A stretch of DNA of 64,000 nucleotides from contig NZ_DS989904.1 in NCBI RefSeq assembly GCF_000155595.1, forward strand, positions 2,965,720-3,029,719, read 5' to 3'. Made by a program: the position numbers and the translations under genes. This DNA comes from Synechococcus sp. PCC 7335 (GTDB taxonomy: Bacteria > Cyanobacteriota > Cyanobacteriia > Phormidesmidales > Phormidesmidaceae). How positions within the stretch are numbered: the first letter of the stretch is position 1; each line of letters begins with the position of its first letter. This document shows, in pieces, positions 26,285-35,866 of the stretch. Under the pieces are notes generated by a model. It did no database searches, was not told the DNA's origin, and saw only the letters and a program-made list of their open reading frames with translations.

Positions 26285-27574
26285 CTAATCGGTGACAATT
26301 GGTGCAAGGACTGTGAGCCCTTTGGGGATGCATTCAAATTCGACTGGTGTTGTGCCAATAATCTCTCCATCTACAACAACTTTTTGAGGAGGCGTGGTGG
26401 TGACTTTTATTTTGGGAACGCGCAGACTGAGAATATCTTCGTTTTGCGCCGGTCGTTTGACTAAAGCGGCGGTAAAAAGCTCGGCGATCGCCCCTAACCC
26501 CTGCAATCTTGACCCAATGCCTTGAGCCTCAATGGGCGAAAGCCCTAGGGTCACATCTAATAGCCCGTCGTCGCTAATCACCTGACCAAACCCTTGGGCT
26601 AACACAGAGGTCGGTGGTGCAGCGTTAGCCACAGTGATTGCATTGCACTCAAACTTGTTGATCTCTGTGTTGATTTCAATTTCCGCCTCGAATGCTTCTT
26701 GATCCGCAATTTGTTGCATTCCCGCAACGAGATAGGCTAGCACGCCAAAGCGATTTTTCATTTCTCGATTCGCTCGCTCTACTGTCTCTGCTTCAAATCC
26801 AATGCCGCCGAGCAAAACCATCGGCAGTCCGTTGCAAGTAGCTGCGTCCACCTGCTTTGTAGTTCCAACCAAGATCGTTTCGCAAGCGGCTTTGAGATTG
26901 GTCGGAATGCCTAGTGCTACAGAAAAAGCATTGGCAGTCCCACGCGGTATCACACCTAGCGGAATGTCGGTTTGCATGACGGCTTCAGCGACGGCAGATA
27001 CCGTACCATCGCCACCAGATGCGATGACTAGATCAGCGCCGGATGCGATCGCATCACGCGCCTGCTGTGCAGGGGTAACGTTAGGATCTGTAAGTATTAC
27101 ATTCACCTGAATCTGCGGCTCTAATATGTCGCGAATCAGCTTTAGGTCTTGATCGGGATTGCCTTGGCCAGAAACCGGATTAAAGATCAAGTGCGCTACT
27201 CGGCTTTTGGCCAGCGCTAGCACCACAGCGGTAGCCGTGGCTAGGTTGGTTGCCAGCGGCACGTTATGCAACTGGCAAATTCGCAGCATCAGATTGACAT
27301 CGGTACTGGCGTAGTGAGTATTGAATGGATCAGCTAGAAAGATAACGGCGGCGACTTTGCCTTCGGCTACTCGGGCGGCAATCTGGACATCGCCACCTAG
27401 GTCTCCCGGTAAGAGCGTTTCGACGGTTAGTGCCGTATCTTGAACAATGCGATCGCCGGTTGCTTTGGTTGCTATCAATTGGTAGCGAGCGAATAAAGCC
27501 GCATACTCAGTGACGAAGCTAACCAGCTTGTCTTTATTACTATCTTGGGCGATCAGAGCAATGGTGGTTGGCAT
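26285..27574 (-). CDS. Methylglyoxal synthase-like / diacylglycerol kinase fusion
   Basis: 429 residues. Residues 1-120 resemble methylglyoxal synthase: IALIAQDSNKDKLVSF, PGDLGGDVQIAARVAEGKV and VIFLADPF, keeping the Asp residues that line the DHAP pocket. Residues about 130-425 are a diacylglycerol-kinase-type catalytic domain (YegS/DagK) with HLIFNPVSGQGNP, ASGGDGTVSAVAEAV and IPLGVIPRGTANAFSVALGIP. This fusion is known in cyanobacteria. The ATG lies three bases after the stop of the UbiH-like gene, so translation is probably coupled. Whether the first domain makes methylglyoxal or only binds a phosphorylated ligand is open. Confidence 0.9.
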   Translation of the reverse strand: MPTTIALIAQDSNKDKLVSFVTEYAALFARYQLIATKATGDRIVQDTALTVETLLPGDLGGDVQIAARVAEGKVAAVIFLADPFNTHYASTDVNLMLRICQLHNVPLATNLATATAVVLALAKSRVAHLIFNPVSGQGNPDQDLKLIRDILEPQIQVNVILTDPNVTPAQQARDAIASGADLVIASGGDGTVSAVAEAVMQTDIPLGVIPRGTANAFSVALGIPTNLKAACETILVGTTKQVDAATCNGLPMVLLGGIGFEAETVERANREMKNRFGVLAYLVAGMQQIADQEAFEAEIEINTEINKFECNAITVANAAPPTSVLAQGFGQVISDDGLLDVTLGLSPIEAQGIGSRLQGLGAIAELFTAALVKRPAQNEDILSLRVPKIKVTTTPPQKVVVDGEIIGTTPVEFECIPKGLTVLAPIVTD

Positions 27575-27577
27575 TGC

Positions 27578-28936
27578 CTACTTTGCCTTAGTCGGCAGCT
27601 TACCGAAAAAGCCTGTCATTAGTCTCAGTATCAGCCGTTTTAGCGGTGTCACGCTATCTAGTATCCAAATGCCGACGCGTCTAGCAGCCACCAGTGGTAG
27701 GAAGCGATTTGAAAAAGAACGATTTAGAAAGTCAGTCAAACTAAGCGTGAACCAGTTTTCTGTTCTGCGCCAACGCTCATAGCGTTTGAGCACCTTCAAG
27801 CTACCTAGGTCTTCACCGGCTTGGGCTGCCTGTTGAATAATTTCAGCTAGCGCCGTAGCGTCGCGAATTCCCATATTCAACCCCTGTCCACCAACGGGAT
27901 GGCAGCAGTGAGCAGCATCGCCGACTAGAGCCATGCCTGGCAGCACGTATCGTTTGCTTTGCATGAGCTGTACTGGGAACATCATCGGCTCATTCACCAA
28001 CCGTAGCTGCCCCATCTGATTGCCATAGCGAGCCGATAGCGCCTGTAAGAACTGTGCTTTCGGGAGGGCAAGCATGGCCTTTGCTTCGGCGTGCGGTGCG
28101 GTCCAGACAATTTGGCAGCGATTGTTGGGCAACGGTAAGATGGCAAAAGGTCCGCTAGGCCAGAATTTTTCATACGCCGTATTGCCATGAGACTTTTCAG
28201 GTTCAAGTACAGCGGTGATACAAGACTGCCAGTATTTCCAGCCAAAGGTTTCGACTTGAGCGCGCTCGCGCACCCCTGATCTAGCTCCATCAGCTCCAAC
28301 GATCAGCTGTGTACAAAATTCATAGCGCCGAGTGTTGTGTTTGACGGTTAGCTTCTGCTGTCTAACATTCGACTGCCCAGAGTGCGAATCTATCGGCGAA
28401 CCCACCATAGAAGGCATACCAGGTTGTGCTAGTACCTGAGCTTCGCACCAATAGTCGATATTGTCTGCTGCTAGAACTGCCGACTGTAGAGCTGCCATCA
28501 GCACCGTATGCTCAGCGGAATAATATACTGCCCCACGTTTACTCTGGCTAGGCGCATGCTCTGGGCGAAACGTAATGGCCTTATGATAGTCAGCGTCCGA
28601 TAGCTTAACCTGTTCAAACGGGGTAAGCTGCGGCCCTACCGTCTCCCAGAGCCCTAATCCTTCCAAGATTTTGGCCGAAACGGGCGAAAAGGCGTAGGCT
28701 CTTTGTCTATTGGCTGCCTGCTTCGCCGTTTGCACCTCGATTACAGCCACTCGCATGCCTGTACCACGCAGTCCACAGGCAAACACCAACCCAACAATAC
28801 CACCACCAACTACTGCTACGTCATAGTGCTTTACCTCAGGCGATGTTCTGTCGCTAGAATCAACTAAAGAAGCTGGATGGGTGGGCGCGATCGCTTGATA
28901 GGTAGAAGCTGAGCTATGAGCTGCGTGGGCAATCAT
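27578..28936 (-). CDS. FAD-dependent hydroxylase (UbiH/COQ6 family)
   Basis: 452-residue class A flavoprotein monooxygenase. The dinucleotide-binding motif is VVGGGIVGLVFACGLRGTGM (residues about 42-61), the second FAD/NADPH motif is VGADGARSGVRE, and the third is GMALVGDAAHCCHPVGGQGLNMG. These define the UbiH/UbiF/COQ6 branch, which hydroxylates quinone precursors. In a cyanobacterium the substrate could be a plastoquinone precursor or a pigment-related aromatic. The N-terminal 35 residues are a polar extension. It precedes the MgsA/DAGK gene by three bases. Confidence 0.88.
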   Translation of the reverse strand: MIAHAAHSSASTYQAIAPTHPASLVDSSDRTSPEVKHYDVAVVGGGIVGLVFACGLRGTGMRVAVIEVQTAKQAANRQRAYAFSPVSAKILEGLGLWETVGPQLTPFEQVKLSDADYHKAITFRPEHAPSQSKRGAVYYSAEHTVLMAALQSAVLAADNIDYWCEAQVLAQPGMPSMVGSPIDSHSGQSNVRQQKLTVKHNTRRYEFCTQLIVGADGARSGVRERAQVETFGWKYWQSCITAVLEPEKSHGNTAYEKFWPSGPFAILPLPNNRCQIVWTAPHAEAKAMLALPKAQFLQALSARYGNQMGQLRLVNEPMMFPVQLMQSKRYVLPGMALVGDAAHCCHPVGGQGLNMGIRDATALAEIIQQAAQAGEDLGSLKVLKRYERWRRTENWFTLSLTDFLNRSFSNRFLPLVAARRVGIWILDSVTPLKRLILRLMTGFFGKLPTKAK

Positions 28937-28989
28937 AAAATGGAATCAAGTTACATGCCTTTACATTGTCGCGTGTGATTTGGGATTGA

Positions 28990-29763
28990 TCAACCTGGCA
29001 TAACTTCAGCCATGACGGCTTCAGACATATCGAAGTTAGCAGTGACAGATTGCACATCGTCTGAGTCTTCTAGCGCGTCCATCATCTTGATTAAAGACAA
29101 CGCAATGTCAGGCTCTTCTATCTGCACAGTATTAGAGGGAATCCATCTCATTTCTACTGCTTGCACTGAGTAGTTCTTCTTTTGCAATGCGCTACTGACA
29201 GCTTCTAAATCAGCAACTTCGCATAGGACTTCTACACCCTTTTGCTCTTCTTCAACCTCACCTACCATTTCATAAGACTGTGCACCTACTTCCAAAGCAT
29301 CTTCAATTAGTGCTTCCTCGTCCACCTCTCCTACCAAGGTAACAACGCCTTTTTGGTCGAACATCCAGCCCACACAACCGGTCTCACCCAAGTTTCCACC
29401 ATTTTTACCAAAGGCCGTTCGCAGGTCTGCTGCTGCTCGATTACGATTGTCAGTTAGCGCCTCTATCAGCACAGCAACACCGCCCGGTCCATAGCCTTCA
29501 TAGCGAATAGATTCAAAGGCATCTGCCCCATCTGAATTACCGCACCCTTTAGCGATCGCCCGGTCAATATTTTCTTTTGGAAAGCTGGCTGCCTTAGCTT
29601 TATCAATCGCCGTACGCAGCTGAAAATTACCGTCGGGATCGCCACCGCCCAGTCTGGCTGCGACGATAATTTCTCTAGAGAGCTTCGCAAAAACTTTTCC
29701 TTTTACGGCATCTACTCGCGCCTTCTGACGCTTAATGTTTGCCCATTTACTATGTCCGGCCAT
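28990..29763 (-). CDS. YebC/PmpR-family protein
   Basis: 257-residue YebC family protein. The N-terminus [19 protein letters not shown] and the following FAKLSREI are diagnostic, with [20 protein letters not shown] and the [18 protein letters not shown] motif after them. The open frame continues to 29787, but the ATG at 29763 gives the family start. Members were described as transcription regulators (PmpR) and more recently as factors that relieve ribosome stalling at proline stretches; the sequence does not tell which applies here. Confidence 0.95.
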   Translation of the reverse strand: MAGHSKWANIKRQKARVDAVKGKVFAKLSREIIVAARLGGGDPDGNFQLRTAIDKAKAASFPKENIDRAIAKGCGNSDGADAFESIRYEGYGPGGVAVLIEALTDNRNRAAADLRTAFGKNGGNLGETGCVGWMFDQKGVVTLVGEVDEEALIEDALEVGAQSYEMVGEVEEEQKGVEVLCEVADLEAVSSALQKKNYSVQAVEMRWIPSNTVQIEEPDIALSLIKMMDALEDSDDVQSVTANFDMSEAVMAEVMPG

Positions 29764-29878
29764 GAACGTTGTCGCAATAATCATCAACTCGATGATGATA
29801 CCGAATTAATCTGTGCGGTTGCGCAGACATAGTAAATGGCAGGTATAAGCTCAGCCGCTAAGCCTTGTAGATCAACGA

Positions 29879-31009
29879 TTAAACGTGGTCAGCCTGAGAC
29901 GCTGTGGGCGAAAACTCACTACCGCTCTCCCATAGGTGCTGCTTGAAGTTGCGAGATGCCTTGAGCACTGCGCCGATCAGCCCAACCGATTGGTTTAGAA
30001 CAACTCTTACCGGAATCTTATCTAGTAGATGACTAACTCGGCCTTTGCTAGCAAAGGCATACATAAATTCGCCGCTCTTAATTAAGTCCAAGTTCTTTGC
30101 GGTAACCCCTCCCGCAATATACAGCCCCCCCCTCGGCAGGAACTTGAGAGAAATGTTGCCCGCTTCTGAGCCATAGGCTCGGATAAAGATCTCCATTGTT
30201 TTTTGAGCCAGTAGATCTGTTTTATCTGTAGCAGCTTTTGAAATGATTGAGGCGGGATCGGTTAGCTTACTCCGTTGCCCAGCTCCTCTTTCCCAGGCAT
30301 CCATCGCTTGACCGATCATGTCCGATTCGTTGGCATATTGGCGATCGCGCAAGAACTGATAGATAGAAATAATTCCCATACCAGAGACCACTCGCTCTTC
30401 TGAAACCCGCGAAATCTCATGCTTTTCTAGCAAATACTTACGCAACTGGAACTCTAGCTCTGACTGAGGGGCAAAATCGACGTGACCGCCCTCGGATGGA
30501 AACACCATATATTCGCCATTGCAGGGCAGCAAAAACCCTTGTCCTAGGCCAGTGCCAGCACCGAGCACCGCCTTAGGAGAAGCCTCAGAAGGATCTCCGG
30601 CCTGAAGCTCGTAGATATCTTCGGACTGCAGGCCTAGCACGCCGTAGCCGATTGCTTCAAAGTCGTTAATTAGCTGAACGCTTTTGATATCGAGTGCGCC
30701 GCTAAGAAATTCGCTGCGTAGGAACCAAGATAGATTTGTGAGCTGACAGGTATTATCTACAATGGGGCCCGCGATCGCGAAGCAAGCCGCATCCGGTTTC
30801 ACCGTCGGTACCTGCTGCGTCGCCGCTGCTAGAAACTCTCTTACCATCGGCACAAACTCAGAATAATCCTGGCTCGAATAGCGCTCTTCGTAAAGGGTTT
30901 CTATGGTTAGTTTATGAGTCGCATAGTGCTGAATACTCACATCGTTTGCATAAGCGAGTCGTAGAATGGTTTTGGTTCCGCCAATGTCTCCAGCTAGCAG
31001 TTGGGCCAT
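29879..31009 (-). CDS. glk: Glucokinase
   Basis: 376-residue bacterial glucokinase (ROK-independent, E. coli Glk type) phosphorylating glucose to glucose 6-phosphate. The phosphate-binding motif GDIGGTKTIL is at residues 7-16. LSWFLRSEFL, then QLINDFEAIGYGV carrying the catalytic Asp, and LGAGTGLGQGFLLPCNGEY follow. The C-terminal GGLYIAGGVTAKNL is the adenosine-binding segment. Length is about 50 residues above E. coli Glk, as usual in cyanobacteria. It is preceded by a 565-base gap. Confidence 0.93.
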   Translation of the reverse strand: MAQLLAGDIGGTKTILRLAYANDVSIQHYATHKLTIETLYEERYSSQDYSEFVPMVREFLAAATQQVPTVKPDAACFAIAGPIVDNTCQLTNLSWFLRSEFLSGALDIKSVQLINDFEAIGYGVLGLQSEDIYELQAGDPSEASPKAVLGAGTGLGQGFLLPCNGEYMVFPSEGGHVDFAPQSELEFQLRKYLLEKHEISRVSEERVVSGMGIISIYQFLRDRQYANESDMIGQAMDAWERGAGQRSKLTDPASIISKAATDKTDLLAQKTMEIFIRAYGSEAGNISLKFLPRGGLYIAGGVTAKNLDLIKSGEFMYAFASKGRVSHLLDKIPVRVVLNQSVGLIGAVLKASRNFKQHLWESGSEFSPTASQADHV

Positions 31010-31574
31010 GAGTTTAGATGTTTTTAAATAGACTTCAAAGTAGGCAAATCTCTCAGGAGCACACTATCTTATGTAAAAGCTATTCACAAATTCCTAAAGG
31101 CAGAGCCCCGGATCTAGCGGTTTATGCAGTCTTAACGCCTCTGGTTTTGCTAGCAGTGCCACATTTTCTCTTTCAACATCAGCGCATTTTTGGTGCCTCT
31201 TCAGTGCTCCAGCGCTTGTATCCTCCACCTTTGCAGCTAAATTATCTATCTCTGATGCTCTAGGCCCTATACTCTTAGTCTCTTTCTTAGCATCTACAGA
31301 TTTAATTCTTTGGGGGGTCGATTATCTCAGCTGGCCATAGTAGCGTACTCGAACCAAAGACAGTGCTGTACAAAGAGCTGGATTATCGACACGACCCTAG
31401 GGCTAGTATGATATCGCGACCTACCCAACGTTTTACTGTGCACAACTGATTGGGCATACCCTTTTTTACAGTCAGTATCAAATCGACAATCTCAGTGAAG
31501 ACAGTCGATGGCGTAGCAGCGGAACGTGGTTGATTGTGACGAGTCTATCAGCAGAATTGGCTCCTAACTGAACC
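31010..31574. other. Intergenic region between glk and methyltransferase gene
   Basis: 565 bases upstream of glk and downstream of the methyltransferase gene. A plus-strand open frame of 81 codons (31018-31263) shows no domain and no start signal. The segment 31391-31438 is a diverged copy of 33163-33211, listed separately. The rest shows nothing I can name. Confidence 0.5.
31391..31438. repeat. Diverged intergenic repeat, copy 1
   Basis: About 48 bases sharing ACGACC..GGG..AG..ATGATATCG.GA.CT.CC.AACG with 33163-33211. Nearly all differences are C/T or A/G transitions. The two copies lie in the same orientation in two otherwise unrelated gaps, so this looks like a decayed interspersed element. 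Confidence 0.65.
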
Positions 31575-32402
31575 TTAGCCACTCAGTTCTTGACCGCTGA
31601 ATGCTGACAATTTCTCTAAACGAGATGAAGTCATCGTTTTCTTACAATAGAATAATGGTTCACCTGGATCAAACCTCATAAGCTTCATTTCTTCGGATTC
31701 AACCAATTGCTCTCCAAAGATGACCTCTACGTCAAACCCAGCTTTCGTTAAGCGCTCTTTTATATCTAAACCGTAGAGTCGTACATGATCATCTTGCCAA
31801 TACAGACGTTCTCTTTCAGCCGGATCTGTGATAGAAAGATCCTCTATCGTATTTTCCTTTGAAATCGGCACCTGAATAAGTGCCCATCCGCCTGGCTTTA
31901 AGGTTCGAAATATCTCCTCCATAGCCTTATGGTCGTCCGGTACATGTTCTAAGACATGGCTGCAATAGATAATATCGAACGTGGAATCAGGATTTTGTAT
32001 ATCGGTAATGTCCATCTTAACCATTGCGTGTGGGCTATTAAGATCTGCTGATAAATAGTCCACACCAGGTATTCGTTTAAACTTCTCCGTAAATACTGTT
32101 TCTGGTGCAAAGTGCAGTAGCTTCTTAGGTGTGGAGTCTGTCAAATTTGTACGGGAAGACAGATAGAGCCACGCTAACCGATGTCTATCGTGGGAGAGAC
32201 AAACTGGGCAAACGATGTTTTGTCTTCTGCGGGACGCCGGTCCCTGTGCTAGGAAGAAACGACTCCAACTATTGCAGACACAGCAATATCTTTGACGGCC
32301 GAAGAAGAAAAGTCGGACAAGCGGTCGAAAGATATACCACGTCTTAATTACAGTGGGTTCTGCAGCGGCGGGTACAAGAGCTTTCAGCTTGGACACTACC
32401 AT
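31575..32402 (-). CDS. Class I SAM-dependent methyltransferase with Cys-rich N-terminus
   Basis: 275 residues. The N-terminal 80 residues contain CCVCNSW and IVCPVCLSHDRHRL, two CxxC pairs that probably form a zinc site. The methyltransferase core follows: KKLLHFAPETVF, YLSADLNSPHAMVKMDITDI, then FDIIYCSHVLEHVPDDHKAM, which is motif IV of Methyltransf_11, and LKPGGWALIQVPI. The motif I glycine loop is weak. Proteins of this type occur in polysaccharide and glycosylation clusters; two glycosyltransferases lie 3.5 kb away. The substrate is not predictable. Confidence 0.85.
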   Translation of the reverse strand: MVVSKLKALVPAAAEPTVIKTWYIFRPLVRLFFFGRQRYCCVCNSWSRFFLAQGPASRRRQNIVCPVCLSHDRHRLAWLYLSSRTNLTDSTPKKLLHFAPETVFTEKFKRIPGVDYLSADLNSPHAMVKMDITDIQNPDSTFDIIYCSHVLEHVPDDHKAMEEIFRTLKPGGWALIQVPISKENTIEDLSITDPAERERLYWQDDHVRLYGLDIKERLTKAGFDVEVIFGEQLVESEEMKLMRFDPGEPLFYCKKTMTSSRLEKLSAFSGQELSG

Positions 32403-33162
32403 CGATTTACTCCTGTTGCTAAGGCACTATTAGTCAGCTAGTAAGCGGAATTTTTACGAATATATTTGCCGTCTCCAAAAACGTTTGGAATAATTTTGAA
32501 AGATATCTCATAATGCCAACTGAATCGCGGAGCAAGAAAGTCACACAAAATGATGCTCTGCTCATCTACAGTGGTTAACGTTTGGCATCTGTCCGTAACA
32601 AAGGAAATATCCTTCACTTGAACTATAGCGGAATATTTAGAGCTGGTAATGTGTCATACCTGACCTTTGTCGCTTGTGATTGAACTAAATTTCCATAGAA
32701 GTGACCAACCTCCATTGCTGGCTCGACGAAAGTGGCCTGTTCTAGGTAGCTAAACTACGTCTAGTTGCTATCAAAGCGATTGTTTCTATCACTATCTTTT
32801 GATTAGCTCACTCGGTATAAGACTTTAAGTTTCTTAATACTTCTGATAAATTTCTGTCCGCAATTCTTTGTAAGCGAGGCTTTGCCAACGCCTAGGATAT
32901 ACAAACTCTGCTGTCCAAGAGAAACCCTTAAATCTGAGTAGTCAATCTGAGTAGCAAATAGAGCTGAAACGTCATTGATGCGATTGCTCTGTGCCTCTGT
33001 ACTCAAATTATGGCAGATGAGATGTGGTCGTTCTTGAGAAAAAGCAGAGATGCGAACCCGACGACATCGCTGTTGGTAACTGTTGGTTGGGTATCCGTCT
33101 CACTAACAGGGGTGTGTTCGTACTTAGTCTTCAAGTGGAGAAACATACCAATGCGTTCTGGT

Positions 33163-33211
33163 ACGACCTCTGGGTCTGGCATGATATCGTGATCTGCCTA
33201 ACGCTTTATTG
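33163..33211. repeat. Diverged intergenic repeat, copy 2
   Basis: Second copy of the segment at 31391-31438, about 75% identical over 48 bases. It lies about 20 bases upstream of the trpB -35 box, so it could also have brought regulatory sequence. Confidence 0.65.
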
Positions 33212-33228
33212 AGCCGCAACTAATCCTT

Positions 33229-33256
33229 TTGTCGATTGCACCAATATACATATAAT
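33229..33256 (+). promoter_or_regulatory. Likely housekeeping promoter of trpB
   Basis: TTGTCG at 33229-33234 and a perfect TATAAT at 33251-33256 with a 16-base spacer. The transcription start would fall near 33263, only about 13-22 bases before the candidate GTG starts. So short a leader leaves no room for an attenuator or leader peptide. Confidence 0.7.
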
Positions 33257-33275
33257 GGGGGACTTGTAAAATTAG

Positions 33276-34544
33276 GTGATCGCCGTGACTGTAACGCCTT
33301 TTGCTAAACCTACGCCATCTATTGACGATCAATCGCTTTCGTTGACAGCACGTCCCGATTCATTCGGTCGATTCGGCCGTTTTGGTGGAAAGTATGTGCC
33401 TGAGACTCTAATGCCCGCTCTAAAAGAGTTAGAGGAAGCTTACTATCAATATAGACAAGAAGCTGACTTTCAATCAGAGCTAGCCGGGCTGCTGAAAGAT
33501 TATGTCGGCCGGGCCAATCCGCTATATTTTGCAGAGCGCCTGACCAAACACTATGCAAAAGCAGACGGTAGCGGTCCGCAGATTTATCTTAAGCGTGAAG
33601 ATTTAAACCATACAGGGGCTCACAAGATCAACAATGCGTTAGGCCAGGTCTTACTGGCAAAACGGATGGGCAAAGAGCGAGTGATTGCCGAGACGGGCGC
33701 AGGCCAGCATGGAGTAGCGACAGCGACAGTTTGTGCTCGCTTCGGGCTAGAGTGCGTCGTCTATATGGGCGTAGAAGATATGCGGCGGCAGGCGTTGAAT
33801 GTCTTTCGGATGCGGCTGATGGGCGCAACCGTGAGCCCGGTGAGTGCAGGTAGCGGAACGCTTAAAGATGCGACCTCAGAGGCGATTCGCGATTGGGTAA
33901 CCAATGTAGAGACCACGCACTATATTCTAGGCTCGGTGGCAGGTCCGCATCCATATCCGATGATGGTGCGAGACTTTCATGGTGTAATTGGAAAGGAGAC
34001 TAGGGCACAGAGTTTGGATAAGTGGGGCGGCACCCCTGATGTGCTGTTAGCTTGTGTGGGCGGTGGTTCGAATGCGATGGGCTTGTTCCACGAGTTTGTT
34101 AAGGAGACTCATATTCGCTTGATTGGCATTGAAGCGGCGGGTGAAGGGGCTGACACACAGCGGCATGCAGCGACATTAACGAAGGGTCGACCTGGGGTAT
34201 TGCACGGAGCGATGAGCTATCTGTTGCAAGACAACGAAGGACAAGTGACTGAGGCACATTCTATCAGTGCGGGGTTAGACTATCCCGGTGTGGGACCAGA
34301 GCATAGCTATTTCAAAGACTTGGGCCGGGCGGAATACTACAGTGTGACTGATGCTGAGGCGCTAGAGGCATTTCAGCTAGTATCGCGCTTAGAAGGGATT
34401 ATTCCGGCTTTAGAGACAGCGCATGCGTTTGCCTATTTAGAGACACTATGTCCGACGTTGACTAATGAGAAAGTCGTGATTAATTGTTCCGGGCGAGGAG
34501 ATAAAGATGTGCAAACGGTTGCAAAGGTGCTGAAGTTTGAATAG
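33276..34544 (+). CDS. trpB: Tryptophan synthase beta chain
   Basis: 422-residue PLP enzyme joining indole and serine to make tryptophan. [19 protein letters not shown] is the usual N-terminus, [20 protein letters not shown] carries the Schiff-base Lys, [14 protein letters not shown] the catalytic Glu loop, and [15 protein letters not shown] the phosphate-binding loop. It starts at GTG 33276 or at a second GTG 33285; I kept the first. No trpA, trpC or other trp gene adjoins it, as is common in cyanobacteria, where trp genes are scattered. Its own promoter lies directly upstream. Confidence 0.97.
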   Translation: MIAVTVTPFAKPTPSIDDQSLSLTARPDSFGRFGRFGGKYVPETLMPALKELEEAYYQYRQEADFQSELAGLLKDYVGRANPLYFAERLTKHYAKADGSGPQIYLKREDLNHTGAHKINNALGQVLLAKRMGKERVIAETGAGQHGVATATVCARFGLECVVYMGVEDMRRQALNVFRMRLMGATVSPVSAGSGTLKDATSEAIRDWVTNVETTHYILGSVAGPHPYPMMVRDFHGVIGKETRAQSLDKWGGTPDVLLACVGGGSNAMGLFHEFVKETHIRLIGIEAAGEGADTQRHAATLTKGRPGVLHGAMSYLLQDNEGQVTEAHSISAGLDYPGVGPEHSYFKDLGRAEYYSVTDAEALEAFQLVSRLEGIIPALETAHAFAYLETLCPTLTNEKVVINCSGRGDKDVQTVAKVLKFE

Positions 34545-34591
34545 ATGATCAGTTTTGATTGAAAACTTGTTGCTTATTTAGGAGATCTTGG

Positions 34592-35215
34592 GTGGAGAAT
34601 TTCGAGGTGTGCGATTACGATTTGACCCCACAGTTACTAGAGCGATACATCCAAGCTGATGCGATCGCAGTAGATACTGAAACCATGGGGCTAAATCCCT
34701 TGCGCGATCGCCTGTGTCTAATCCAGCTCTGCGATCCCGGTGGTTACGTCTGCGCTATCCGTACAGAACGAGGTCAAAGCTCGGCTCCAAACCTGAAGCA
34801 GCTTCTAGAAGAGAAGAATATCACCAAAATCTTTCACTTTGCCCGGTTTGATCTTGCCACCTTGCAACATCATCTGGGCATTGTGACAGCACCCGTATTC
34901 TGTACTAAGATTGCCAGTAAAATTGCGCGTACCTACAGCCCTAGTCATGGACTAAAGTCTTTAGTCAAGGAGCTAATTGGTATTGAGCTAGATAAGTCGC
35001 AGCAAAGCTCTGATTGGGGTAATGCGGCGGCTCTTAGCGATGAGCAGCTCAGCTATGCGGCAAATGATGTTCGCTACCTATACGTGCTACAGAACAAGCT
35101 AACGGAGATGTTGAAAAGAGAGGGACGATGGACCCTAGCGAAACAGTGTTTAGACTGTTTACCTGTTTTTGTAGAATTAGACTTGAGGCAGTTTGGCAGT
35201 GTCTTTGAGCACTAG
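34592..35215 (+). CDS. Ribonuclease D-like 3'-5' exonuclease
   Basis: 207 residues with the DEDDy exonuclease domain only; the HRDC domains of E. coli RNase D are absent. Exo I is IAVDTETMGL, Exo II is FHFARFDLATLQHHLG and Exo III is QLSYAANDVRYLYVL with the Tyr-x3-Asp. GLKSLVKELIGIELDKSQQSSDW is the substrate-channel motif. The open frame begins at a TTG (34559), but the GTG at 34592 has AGGAG seven bases upstream and is preferred. It trails trpB by 47 bases and may be partly cotranscribed. Role in tRNA or structured RNA 3' trimming is inferred. Confidence 0.92.
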   Translation: MENFEVCDYDLTPQLLERYIQADAIAVDTETMGLNPLRDRLCLIQLCDPGGYVCAIRTERGQSSAPNLKQLLEEKNITKIFHFARFDLATLQHHLGIVTAPVFCTKIASKIARTYSPSHGLKSLVKELIGIELDKSQQSSDWGNAAALSDEQLSYAANDVRYLYVLQNKLTEMLKREGRWTLAKQCLDCLPVFVELDLRQFGSVFEH

Positions 35216-35866
35216 AAAGGAATTGAAAGCAGTTTGGCCACGAACTTTCGACTGCGAAATTTATGGCTCTGTCTTTATGACCATATGAAGGCTTGCTATG
35301 GGTGATGAAGGCTTGCTACGGGTGAGTTCTTAAGGTGCGAAAGTGTAGACTACAGAGAATGTTACATCCTAAGCCATACTTCATTAACACTTCAAGAAAT
35401 AGTCTTACTTTAAACTTCAGCTAAAGATATGAATAATCTCTATTGATTACACATACTTTCTGCTATAAGACACCTGACTCTTTACTTTTTATCCATGCTG
35501 CTATTTTCTTGATTGTTGATACCTGTATTGAATGATACCTGCAATATTTTTCGAGGTTGATAGGAGTTTTTCGTATTACCCTTGAAGGGGAATTGTTAGC
35601 GGTGTTGAGCTTATCCTCTCGTATTTGATTTTTATTTGATTAGACAACTCGTACTGTGTCAGGCCTGCTTTGTGCTTCTTAATACCTGCTACTAGCGATT
35701 AGTGAACTACCCTAAATAAATCAATATTTCTAAAGTCACTATTCAAGTTGGGTGAATGAACTTAAGGCTTAGCTCGCAAATATTAAGTCAAATACTAAAG
35801 TAAATTAGTGTTTGGGCATTAGTGTTTAAGCGCATATCGACATTCTCTCGCTACTTCAAAACTGTT
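35216..35866. other. 650-base intergenic region upstream of glycosyltransferase
   Basis: No gene recognised. A tandem 20-mer repeat lies at 35285-35324. The downstream half (35380-35820) is clearly richer in A and T than the surrounding genes, which fits a promoter region or horizontally gained DNA, but no good promoter pair stands out. Confidence 0.5.
35285..35324. repeat. Tandem 20-mer, two copies
   Basis: ATGAAGGCTTGCTATGGGTG is followed directly by ATGAAGGCTTGCTACGGGTG, 19 of 20 bases identical. It is probably a recent slippage or duplication in non-coding DNA. Confidence 0.85.

Larger units (their letters stand above)
32403..33275. other. 873-base intergenic region upstream of trpB
   Basis: No convincing gene. 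Open frames on both strands (32803-33006 minus, 33010-33212 plus) lack ribosome binding sites and known domains. The stretch 33163-33211 is copy 2 of a diverged repeat. The last 50 bases hold the trpB promoter. Broken reading frames and the repeat suggest that the region is the remains of lost genes or mobile DNA. Confidence 0.5.

Noticed and set aside
31018-31263. 81-codon plus-strand open frame between glk and the methyltransferase
   Set aside because: No domain, no ribosome binding site.
32803-33212. Short open frames on both strands before trpB
   Set aside because: Non-ATG starts, no recognisable domain, and overlap with a diverged non-coding repeat.
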